DNA of 64,000 nucleotides from STC-113 sp964553745 (GTDB lineage: Bacteria > Patescibacteriota > Gracilibacteria > BD1-5 > UBA2023), in NCBI GenBank assembly GCA_964553745.1, contig CAZKLD010000001.1, positions 1-64,000 on the forward strand. Direction: 5' to 3'. The translations under genes and the position numbers were made by a program. The notes under the pieces are model-generated. The model searched no databases. It was not told where the DNA came from and saw nothing but the letters and a program-made list of their open reading frames with translations. Each line of letters starts with the position of its first letter. Position 1 is the first letter of the stretch. This document shows, piece by piece, positions 41,277-50,074 of the stretch.

Positions 41277-44200
41277 TTAATTCAATGTGTTCCAGATTGT
41301 ATTTCAGTATTGCATTGTCGGCACAGGAGTGAGGCTATCTGTTGTCGTATTGTCTCAAAGCTGCCCATTATTATTCCTTCACCAGCAGAATACCTTTCAG
41401 TCTGTCTTGAGCGCACAATTATGCGTATATGCGACTTCAACTTTTGAAACTTCATCAAGGACTCAAGTTCATCAGACTCATTTGACTTGCACAGGGGTCA
41501 ATTCATTCGTTGTGGAATTGTTTCCTAATTGGCCATAATAATTATATCACCAGCAGAATAATGTTCAAGAGGTCTTAACCGCACACATTATTGACATATA
41601 ACCGTCTATTTGTGCAACATCATCAAGGACTCATGTTCATCAGACTCATTTGACCTGGACCGGTATCAGTCTCTGTGTGGTTGAGCCGTCTCAAATCTGT
41701 CCTGCACTGTTCCTTCACCAGCAATAGACTGTCTTATCGGATTTAAGTGCGCAAGTGCTGTAGTAGCCCGCTGATATCTGAGTGATTCACGTCAGTGTAG
41801 TTCATACTCATCATGTTCATAGCACCTGCACAGGGAAGCTTCTATTCGTAGTATTGTTGGTTCAGAGGTTTCATGAAAGATTTTCTCACCAGCAATACAC
41901 TGTTCAATCGTTTTTGAGAGCGCAAGTATGAGTATCTCCGGCTGAAATCTGAGTGATTCACGTTAATGTCGTTCATATTCATCATGTTCAAACCACTTGG
42001 ACAGGTATTCTTCTTTGGGTAGTAGTTCAATCTCAGAGCCTACCATAAGTGTTTTCTCACCAGCAATATGCTGTTCAGTCGGATTTCAGTGCGCAGTGAT
42101 GCGTATTTCATCATGTTATTTGAGTGATTCAAGTTAAGACTGTTCAGCTTCATCATGTTCACATTACCTGAATCGGAGCTTTTCTCTGCGTTGTAGTATT
42201 GTCTCCTAGCATTCCAAGTCCGTTCCATCACCAGCAATATACGGTTCAATCTGACTTGAGAGAACAGGAACTATTAGAGGATCAGGTGATTTGAGACATA
42301 TCTCCAAGAAATCAGGCTCATCAGATTCATACGACTTGAGTTGGAAGCGATTTGTTTGTAGAAGAGGCAGCATTGTCTCAAATTTGTCACCAGCCATTGT
42401 TTCACCAGCAAAATGCAGTTCAATCAGATTGTACTCCGCATGAAGTATAGAATCCGAATCATAATTGGGTGGCCTTGAAATTCCTTGACCATGGCAAGAC
42501 GACATTAACGGGAATTCCACTAAGAGTTGTGCTATTGTTTCATAGCTGACCGTTGGAATTAAGTCACCAGCAGAATACCGATCAATCATTGACGACTCAG
42601 CATGCATGTGAATATCAAACAGATATCTTTGTTACATTGGCAAGTCCTCAAACTCAAGATACCGATTTGACCAGTTTCGGGGAATTGCTTTGGATGGTGG
42701 TATTATCTCATAGCTGGCGATTGGTGTTAATTCACCAGCAGTACATTTCTCATGAGCTGTTTTTTGCACAAGTATTATTATTGCTGGCAAATAAACTGGT
42801 CAGATCCGTAAGATTTCATGTTCATCACACTCATTTGACTTGGACTGGAGCTGAACTTGAGGTCAATGATCCTTCTCAAAGCTGGCCGTTACCGTTATAT
42901 CACCAGCAGTACGCTGTTCAATCAGTCTTGAGCGCACATGTATGCGTTCCGCCAAGCGCAATCTGGGCAACACCTGTAATTCATGCTCATCATACCTTAA
43001 CCTGTACCGGAGTCTTGCTCTGAGTTGTGGTTCCATCTCCGAGTTGGCCGTTACTGTTATATCACCAGCAGTAGACTGTGCGATCAGTCTTGATGGCACA
43101 TGTATGGGATCCTCCAGAGACTATCTCAGCAATGCCAGTAAGATTTCAGGCTCATCATACTCATTTCACCTGAATTGGAATCGTGCTTTGAGTAGTTGTG
43201 TCGTCTCAAAGCTGACCGTTACTGTTGTATCACCAGCAGTAAGCAGTTCAGTCCGTTTTGACTGCACATGTATGGGATCCTCCAGGCGCAATCTGAGCTA
43301 TTCAAGAGAGGCCAAGCTGTACTGGCGCTTTTCTGGCAGTAGTCGTACCATCTCATAAATTCCCATATAAATTGCTTCACCAGCAATATGCTGTTCAGTC
43401 GGCGGACACTGCACAAGTGTGCAGATTGAATGTTGAAATCTGAGCTAAGCCAGAAAGATATCAAGCTCATCAGACTCACACGATTTGAGAAGGAGTAGTG
43501 CTTCTTGATGTCGTATTATTTCCTAATTGCCCAAAGAAGTTATCTCCTCACCAGCAGTAACCTGTTCAATCAGACTTTATGGCACAAGTATGTGCTTGAC
43601 CCGCAGTCAGGGAATTGATAACCGGTGCAACGGAAACTGATTCACCCCCCTCTCAACCGCTATTGATGCTTCATGTTCACACAGTGGTTCAGGTGCTCGT
43701 ATATCATATGAGTCAGTCCACTGTGACTCAGGTCGCAGTGGGAGCGTTCGTGACTACGGCGACCATTCATGTGTTGGCGGTAGGGTCGGTGATGTCGAAT
43801 CATGATGCTGTCCGCAGGGATTCCACATCCTGTATGGGAGTGTAGGTCGTTCAGCCTCAGAAGCCGTAGTCAGTTCAAGTTCATGATCTCAGCATGATCA
43901 CTCAGAGGCCGTCTCATTTGACATAAGGGTACCTGTTGGAATAGTCCAAGGCGGAAGCCGATTCGAATCATGAGAAGGGGTTGGGATGGAATACGAGGGA
44001 GTTGGGATTCTCGAGGAAGGCCATGACCTGGTACTTGGATTGGGTGAAATTGGTGTTGTAGGTGTAGTACGTATCGTCCAGAGGATCCTTGAATCAATCG
44101 GCCGATCAGTTGACGACCCTGATGGTGCCCTCTCAGGCATTCCCCTGATATCATATCTGGAGGGATCAGGAGAATATCCTGATGATGTACTTGTCGGGGA

Positions 44201-44399
44201 CCGGGAACTTGTTAGCTAGGGCAGCGTTGACGGTGAGTCATTTCGCGATGTTGGAGAGGTCGGATATCCTGGTGCTGTCGCGGGCGGTGGTGGAATAGTT
44301 GGTGTAGGCCAGGAAGGCTATGATGGCGAGGACCGCGAGGATGACCATCACGACTATGAGTTCGACCAGGGTGAATCATTTTCATTTTTTAATATGCAT
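41277..44399 (-). CDS. type IV prepilin fused to an RCC1 repeat array (copy A)
   Basis: 1,040 aa. The N-terminus MHIKKGKG-FTLVELIVVMVILAVLAIIAFLAYTNYSTTARDS is a class III/type IV prepilin leader and helix (cleavage before Phe, Glu at +5). A pilin-type globular domain of about 200 residues and a Gly/Thr-rich linker follow. The rest is about 14 units of the form HTCAIKSDGTGYCWGDN..GQLGNNT, i.e. RCC1-type beta-propeller blades with a conserved Cys pair in each (C-x(10)-CWG). The G of CWG is usually TGA. Two seven-bladed propellers would fit. Probably displayed at the tip or along a pilus as a binding or adhesion domain. The promoter, leader and first about 270 codons are nearly identical to copy B. 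Confidence 0.93.
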
Positions 44400-44427
44400 A
44401 GACGGAAATTTAAGGAATAATAAAAAA

Positions 44428-44457
44428 ACCGGTAAGGACGAGGGGTCCTTTCCGGGC
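44428..44457 (-). terminator. intrinsic terminator inside the 5' leader (attenuator candidate), copy A
   Basis: On the minus strand CCGGAAAGGAC / GTCCTTACCGG with one mismatch, followed directly by seven T. It lies between the promoter at 44510-44538 and the ATG at 44399, about 25 bases before the start codon. The preceding gene already has its own terminator at 44594-44626, so this hairpin is best read as leader regulation. Confidence 0.7.
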
Positions 44458-44509
44458 ATGAACATAAGTTTGACAGCTTCATTAAAAGAGCTTTGCGTTG
44501 TCGGGAGAC

Positions 44510-44538
44510 ATGCTAGCACATCTGAAGGATGGAGTCAA
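44510..44538 (-). promoter_or_regulatory. promoter of pilin-RCC1 copy A
   Basis: Minus-strand TTGACT (44533-44538), 17-bp spacer, TAGCAT (44510-44515). The implied start near 44503 gives a leader of about 100 nt that contains the terminator hairpin. Confidence 0.6.
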
Positions 44539-44593
44539 GGAATTTTTTAAAGAGAATCGGAATCATGATCCATAGATGATATTGATGATGATC

Positions 44594-44626
44594 AAAAAAA
44601 CCCCTCCGGAATCCGGAGGGGTTTTT
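44594..44626. terminator. intrinsic terminator of pilin-RCC1 copy B
   Basis: AAAAACCCCTCCGG / CCGGAGGGGTTTTT with a 2-4 nt loop, just beyond the copy B stop at 44631 on the minus strand. Confidence 0.9.
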
Positions 44627-44630
44627 GAGA

Positions 44631-47600
44631 TTAATTGAGCGTCCAAGGCATAGGCAATCATACGACTTGATAAGGCACTTTTCTATTTGTCGACAAATAG
44701 AAGTCTCATAGTTCTCAATATCCATTCCCTCACCAGCAATATGCGGTTCAATCGGTTTTTGACGCACAAGTATGGTAGTAGCTCAGATATCATCATGCCG
44801 ATATCTGTGAAACTCAGCTCATTCCGGAAACCTGAACAGGAGTCTTACTGTCTGTTGTGGAATCGTTTCATAGCTGTCCGTTTGAATTATCGCCCCAGCA
44901 ATATGCGGTTCAATCTGTTTTTTTGGCGCAAGTATGAAAGCTGTACATATTGGATGTAATCTGTGAGACTCAGCTTAATCCGGAAACCTGAACAGGATAA
45001 CTCCTATTTATAATCGAATCATCTCATAGCTGTCATTTTGAATTATATCACCAGCAGTATGCATTTCAATCTGAAGCAGTTGCACATGTATGAGATTGTC
45101 AGACGGTTATCTGCGTGATTCATCATAGATAAGTACTTGCATTTACCTTAACTTGGACTGGCGTAGTTCTGGCAGTCGTAGTTCCGTCTCATAACTGACC
45201 GCTGCTATTTGATCCCCAGCAATATACTGATCAGCTAGTGTGGAGTCCGCAAGCATGTCAATATCATACGTCTATCTGTGTGATTCAAGACAAAGTTCAT
45301 GTTCAGCCTACTCATTTTACTTGGACTGGCGAATTTTGCTGTGTTGTTAATCAATTTCATAATAATCAGCTTGAACCGCTTCACCAGCAGAAGACGGTTC
45401 AATCGTTCTTCAGAGCACATGTGCTCATCCATCCTGCTGAAACATCAGACATTCAAGACAATCACGAAACTAGAGTAGGCGTTGTCTTATAAACCGAACT
45501 TGAGAATGTTCCGTCTCAAATCGTTCAATAATTATTATATCACCAGCAATATGCTGATCAATCAGTCTTAACGGCACAAGTATGCCTATATCATCAGGAT
45601 AACTTTGAAATTCAAGATAGTCCTACGCGTATTGGAGAACTCCTGCTGACAGCAGTTCAATCTCAGAGTTGGCTATAAAAATCATCTCACCAGCAATACG
45701 CATTTCAATCTGCCTTTGTGGCACAAGAATGGAATCATCCTGATTCTATCTGTGCTACATCCGTAAAAGTCGGCGATATAGATGCGACCTGAACAGGATA
45801 ATACCTTGCGACATTGTAATTGTCTCAAAGATCTCAATAATTATTATCCCCCCAACAATATACTGAATTGTCAGTCTTAAGCACACATACATGTGCATTG
45901 CTTCATGCTATATCTTTTGCATCGGCAAGGTTTCATGTTCATCAAACGCCAACAACCTGAACGGGGCTATTTTTTTGGACATTCGTTCAATCTCATAGCT
46001 GTCATAGGTTATTATATCACCAGCAATAAACGGTTCAAACTGTCTTAAGAGCACACATGCTATACCATCAGCCGGTAATCCTAGATACGCCTGAAACTGA
46101 GGATTGGATAGGGGTGTTCTGGTTGTTGACCGTTCAATCTCACAATTGGCTATAATTATTATATCACCAGCAATAGACGGTTCCATCGCTTTTTAGCGCA
46201 CATGTGAAGAGATATCCTCAATATATCTGAACAGCATCTGTCAATCAAGTGACAGGGACAGGATAATTCTTTTGTACGGTCGTTCAATCTCACAATTGTC
46301 CATAATTGTTGCTTCACCAGCAAACTACTTTTCAATCGTTTTGAATTGCACATGTGTGATCGTATCATGCAACTACTTGAGAAATTCAACCTAGTGTTGT
46401 TCATGTTCATCATGTTCAGAGGACTTTCACAGGGAATCTCCTTGATGTAGCCGAACCGTCTCAGACCTGGTTCTTATTATTATATCACCAGCAGCTTACT
46501 GTTCAATCGCTTTTTAGCGCACATGTATGCGCAGATCCTGCCGTAAGTTGGGATACGTCCGAAAGAATAGTTCAGGTTCATCATTCTCAAACAGTCTTCA
46601 CAGGAGTGTTTCTTTGACTGACAGAATTATCTCATAGCTGACCATTTGTATTGTATCACCAGCAGCTTACTGTTCAATCTGAAATCTTGCTGCAATTATA
46701 ATTTGATCAAGCAGCAATCTGTGATGCTCAAGTAAGGTTTCAAGCTCATCACACTCATTTCACTTGAATGGCGGTTGTTCTGGATGTTGTTATATATCAG
46801 TCTCATAATTGTCAGCTCATATTCTGTCACCAGCAATAGACGGTTCAATCAGATTTTATGGCACAGGTATGTGCCGATCCGACTGCTAGTGTCTTCGTGA
46901 ATACCGTCGTGCTTGAGGGCTGCGCCTCAGGCAATCCGGTTCATGTTCAGGTGCTGCTTCAGGTTCACACAGTGGTTCAAGTGCTCGTATATCATATGAG
47001 TCAGTCCACCGTGACTCAGGTCGCAGTGGGGGCGTTCGTGACTACGGCGACCATTCATGTGTTGGCGGTAGGGTCGGTGATGTCGAATCATGATGCTGTC
47101 CGCAGGGATTCCACATCCTGTATGGGAGTGTAGGTCGTTCAGCCTCAGAAGCCGTAGTCAGTTCAAGTTCATGATCTCAGCATGATCACTCAGAGGCCGT
47201 CTCATTTGACATAAGGGTACCTGTTGGAATAGTCCAAGGCGGAAGCCGATTCGAATCATGAGAAGGGGTTGGGATGGAATACGAGGGAGTTGGGATTCTC
47301 GAGGAAGGCCATGACCTGGTACTTGGATTGGGTGAAATTGGTGTTGTAGGTGTAGTACGTATCGTCCAGAGGATCCTTGAATCAATCGGCCGATCAGTTG
47401 ACGACCCTGATGGTGCCCTCTCAGGCATTCCCCTGATATCATATCTGGAGGGATCAGGAGAATATCCTGATGATGTACTTGTCGGGGACCGGGAACTTGT
47501 TAGCTAGGGCAGCGTTGACGGTGAGTCATTTCGCGATGTTGGAGAGGTCGGATATCCTGGTGCTGTCGCGGGCGGTGGTGGAATAGTTGGTGTAGGCCAG

Positions 47601-47687
47601 GAAGGCTATGATGGCGAGGACCGCGAGGATGACCATCACGACTATGAGTTCGACCAGGGTGAATCATTTTCATTTTTTAATATGCAT
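44631..47687 (-). CDS. type IV prepilin fused to an RCC1 repeat array (copy B)
   Basis: 1,018 aa with the same design as copy A: leader MHIKKGKG, pilin helix FTLVELIVVMVILAVL, globular domain, linker, about 14 RCC1-type blades with the C-x(10)-CWG Cys pair, and an ending that matches copy A in style (VPYQVVGLPMPWTLN versus VPTMQYGNTIWNTLN). The first about 270 codons are nearly identical to copy A, while the blades differ widely in their loops. Transcribed in the same direction, upstream of copy A, each with its own promoter and terminators. The pair looks like alternative or variable surface subunits sharing one assembly signal. Confidence 0.93.
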
Positions 47688-47715
47688 AGACGGAAATTTA
47701 AGGAATAATAAAAAA

Positions 47716-47745
47716 ACCGGTAAGGACGAGGGGTCCTTTCCGGGC
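47716..47745 (-). terminator. intrinsic terminator inside the 5' leader (attenuator candidate), copy B
   Basis: The same hairpin and T-run as at 44428, again between promoter and ATG. The upstream gene on this side has its own terminator at 47886-47916. Confidence 0.7.
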
Positions 47746-47797
47746 ATGAACATAAGTTTGACAGCTTCATTAAAAGAGCTTTGCGTTGTCGGGAGAC

Positions 47798-47826
47798 ATG
47801 CTAGCACATCTGAAGGATGGAGTCAA
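47798..47826 (-). promoter_or_regulatory. promoter of pilin-RCC1 copy B
   Basis: TTGACT, 17-bp spacer, TAGCAT on the minus strand, identical to the copy A promoter. Confidence 0.6.
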
Positions 47827-47885
47827 GGAATTTTTTAAATTGGATTAATTTGCCAGGTAAGGGCTTTCTGACAGGCGGAGGAAAC

Positions 47886-47916
47886 AAAACCCCCTCCGAA
47901 ATCGGAGGGGGTTTTT
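47886..47916. terminator. intrinsic terminator of prfA
   Basis: AAAACCCCCTCCGA / TCGGAGGGGGTTTTT with a short loop, about 27 bp beyond the prfA stop. Confidence 0.9.
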
Positions 47917-47942
47917 GAATCTTATTCGGTTAGTATGACTTT

Positions 47943-49022
47943 CTATGAAGATACCTTATTGAGTTCTTCCAGTTTTGCAGTCTGATCAGCAATTGTCAGG
48001 GCCTCAATTATGTGACCCAACTTACCCATCATGATGGCTGGTAAATTAGAGAAATTCTCTCAGATCCTATGATCAGTGACCCTGTCTTGAGGGAAATTAT
48101 ATGTACGGATTTTTTCGCTTCTATCTCCTGAACCAACCTGTGCCAACCTATCGGCTCAAATCGCTGCAGATCTTTTTTCCTCTTCCATCGCATGTACCCT
48201 ATTTCTAAGGATTTGCATTGCTTTTTCCTTATTTTTTAGCTGACTTCTCTGGTCCTGACATTCTACGAAGAGTCCTGATGGCTTATGTACTATCCTAATA
48301 GCTGATTCTGTCTTATTGACATGCTGTCAACCTGCTCCTGAAGCTCTGCACGCTTGGATATCAAGATCCTCATCACGAAGGACAACATCGACTTCATCCA
48401 CTTCTGGAAGTACTGCAACAGTAATTGCACTAGTATGCACTCTTCATTTGCTTTCAGTTTCGGGGATTCTCTGCACGCGATGGACTCAAGCTTCGAATTT
48501 GAATTTTGAATAAGCTCCGTATCAGCTGATTTTCATGATTATTTCCTTGTATCAATCATTTTCACTAAGTGATTCATCAAGAATCTCGAGTTGGAATCCT
48601 TGCTCTTTTGCGAATATCATATATGAATTTGCGAGCTCTCTGGCAAATAATGCCGCCTCTTCACCTCAAGTTCACGCCCTTACTTCAAGCATTATATTCT
48701 TTTCGTCATTTTTATCTTTCGGGATGAGCATTATTTTAAGCTTATCTTCAAAAGCTGATATTTTCTGCTCACTTGATGCTAATTCTTCCTTTGCCATCTC
48801 TATCATTTCAGGATCGGACTCTGTCTTAAGCAGACTTTTTGCTTCCTCGAAATTAGCATACGTTGATTTGTATTCCTTGTACAAAATCACAGTATCCTCC
48901 AGATTTTTCTTCTTCTGCATAAGCTCTTTCAGCTTTTTCGGGTCACTATAAACTTCCGGCAAGGACAGTTCCCTTTCCAGATTATGGTATTCTTCAACCA
49001 GATTATCTAATTCAAATTTCAT
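47943..49022 (-). CDS. prfA: peptide chain release factor 1 (RF1)
   Basis: 359 aa, the standard length. RF1 recognises UAA and UAG and triggers peptide release. The catalytic GGQ sits in RASGAGGQHVNKTESAIRIVH; its second Gly is encoded by TGA (48327-48329), so the factor that ends translation depends on the recoded codon. The stop-codon recognition tripeptide, PxT in RF1 (PAT in E. coli), reads PET in RIPETESKGRVHTSAIT. In code-25 bacteria RF2, which reads UGA, is expected to be lost; no prfB is in the window. The start at 49022 gives MKFELDNLVEEY. Confidence 0.97.
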
Positions 49023-49031
49023 TTTTTTATA

Positions 49032-49208
49032 TTAATTTCAATATCTTAATTTGCTATTTCAGGCATCCTTTGTCGCCTTATCTACTTTCAACATGAATTT
49101 CATAACTGCCCTGCTTACTCTAGGATTGAACTTTCAAGATATCGGCTTATGTGTTACAAATCATTTTTCTATAAGTAAATCTACTACTCTTTGAGAAGCT
49201 TCGCTCAT
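49032..49208 (-). CDS. small basic protein, 58 aa, unknown
   Basis: MSEASQRVVDLLIEKG, then a Lys/Arg-rich middle (HKPISGKFNPRVSRAVMKFML) and a basic tail ending KLRYGN. Not recognised; size and charge suggest an RNA- or DNA-binding role. It lies nine bases upstream of prfA on the same strand and could be co-transcribed with it. Four glycines are TGA, which supports coding, but at this length the call stays tentative. Confidence 0.5.
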
Positions 49209-49324
49209 GGATATGCGTAAAAAATAACTTATCAATAATAGCTAAAAAGCTTTGAAAGTCTAATTTTTTTGACTTTTTAATTTTTTTTTATAAAGTATCC
49301 AAGCTATTTTTGTAAAACGGAATC

Positions 49325-49600
49325 ATGAGCGGCATATTATTATCTTTACAGAACTTTTTCGAATTGCATATAGTATTCGTGATAAGTTTTTTGGAGAATC
49401 TCTTATTTGTCTTGCTCATACCTACCTTTTGCCTTGTGCCTGCGCTTCTGATCCTATGATCATTATGAAAGGTCAAAAAAGACTATTCAAGAGTCAGGAA
49501 ATATACGAAATGGTGGATATTCAGCCTCTTCCCTTCTGTTCTAGTCTATCTTGTATGGGTTTCGGTGAAGATATATTTCTATAAGATGGTTTGACTCTAA
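49325..49600 (+). CDS. small two-pass membrane protein, 91 aa
   Basis: Two hydrophobic helices (LENLLFVLLIPTFCLVPALLILG and FSLFPSVLVYLVWVSVKIYFY) separated by a basic loop (KVKKDYSRVRKYTKWW). Not recognised. It ends seven bases before tRNA-Leu. The opposite strand also has a standard-code reading frame here, but the regular membrane topology and the TGA-containing frame favour the plus strand. Confidence 0.6.
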
Positions 49601-49606
49601 AAATTC

Positions 49607-49691
49607 GCCCGGATGGTGGAATTGGTAGACACGCGGGACTCAAAATCCCGTTCTGCAAAGAGTGAGGGTTCGATTCCCTCTCCGGGCACCA
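49607..49691 (+). tRNA. tRNA-Leu (anticodon CAA)
   Basis: Acceptor stem GCCCGGA / TCCGGGC with encoded CCA end. D-arm GGTGGAATTGGTAGACAC. The anticodon stem GCGGGA/TCCCGT frames the loop CTCAAAA with anticodon CAA. The long variable arm (GTTCTGCAAAGAGTG region) is typical of leucine tRNAs. T-arm GAGGGTTCGATTCCCTC. The codon read is UUG. Confidence 0.95.
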
Positions 49692-50051
49692 AAAGAATTA
49701 TAAAATCCTCGTTTGAAAAAACGGGGATTTTTAATTCTTGGTAGGCTGGTGAGGGAATCGAATGGAAGGGTGAAATTGTGAAACAATTTTAGGAAGCCAA
49801 GGGTTTGGCTTCCGACCCTGTCCCGCACCCCAAGAGTACTTCCTACGGGCGTCTCTGTCAGGGGAATGACGATTCCCTCTCCGGGCACCAATGAAATTTA
49901 AAACCCCAGTTGAAAAACTGGGGTTTTTGATTTCATAAGTTCTTGAGAAGGAATCGAACGTGAGGCAAAATGCGATAGTAATTTTAAGAAGCCAATGATT
50001 TGGCTTCTGGCCGAGGGCGGCCCAGAGGGCGATTCCCTCTCCGGGCACCAA
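49671..50051 (+). repeat. three copies of the tRNA-Leu 3' end
   Basis: The last 21 bases of the tRNA (CGATTCCCTCTCCGGGCACC plus A) recur exactly at 49870-49890 and 50030-50050. Each copy is followed by an AT-rich block. The first two have terminator-like hairpins at 49703-49732 and 49899-49928. The stretches between also share a segment (GAAGCCAAGGGTTTGGCTTC near 49790; GAAGCCAATGATTTGGCTTC near 49988). No gene lies in 49692-50074. This could be decayed tRNA duplicates or attachment-site duplications. Confidence 0.8.
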
Positions 50052-50074
50052 AAGAATTAGAAAATTCCCAACTC

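Larger units (their letters stand above)
43677..44551 (-). repeat. 875-bp direct repeat, copy 1 (promoter, leader and pilin domain)
   Basis: Nearly identical to 46965-47839 (offset 3,288 bp), with only a few mismatches, all near its inner end (for example CAGGTGCTC versus CAAGTGCTC). It covers the promoter, the leader with its hairpin, the ATG and the pilin domain of copy A. The RCC1 arrays inside are not part of it. Confidence 0.95.
46965..47839 (-). repeat. 875-bp direct repeat, copy 2 (promoter, leader and pilin domain)
   Basis: Partner of 43677-44551. The right-hand boundary is sharp: after AATTTTTTAAA the two copies part (AGAGAATC in one, TTGGATTA in the other). Confidence 0.95.

Noticed and set aside
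43870..44219. Several 80-95-codon frames repeated at 47158-47507
   Set aside because: Other-frame shadows of the duplicated pilin domain.
41380..46840. Regularly spaced repeats (every 150-170 bp, core CACCAGCA) suggesting a CRISPR array or satellite
   Set aside because: Spacing follows RCC1 blades in an open frame; spacers are coding and unequal, and no cas genes are present.
49288..49476. Minus-strand 62-codon frame
   Set aside because: Competes with a plus-strand frame that has regular two-helix topology and TGA glycines; no family match.
49870..50050. Further tRNA genes after tRNA-Leu
   Set aside because: Only the 3' 21 bases are repeated; acceptor 5' half, D-arm and anticodon arm are missing.
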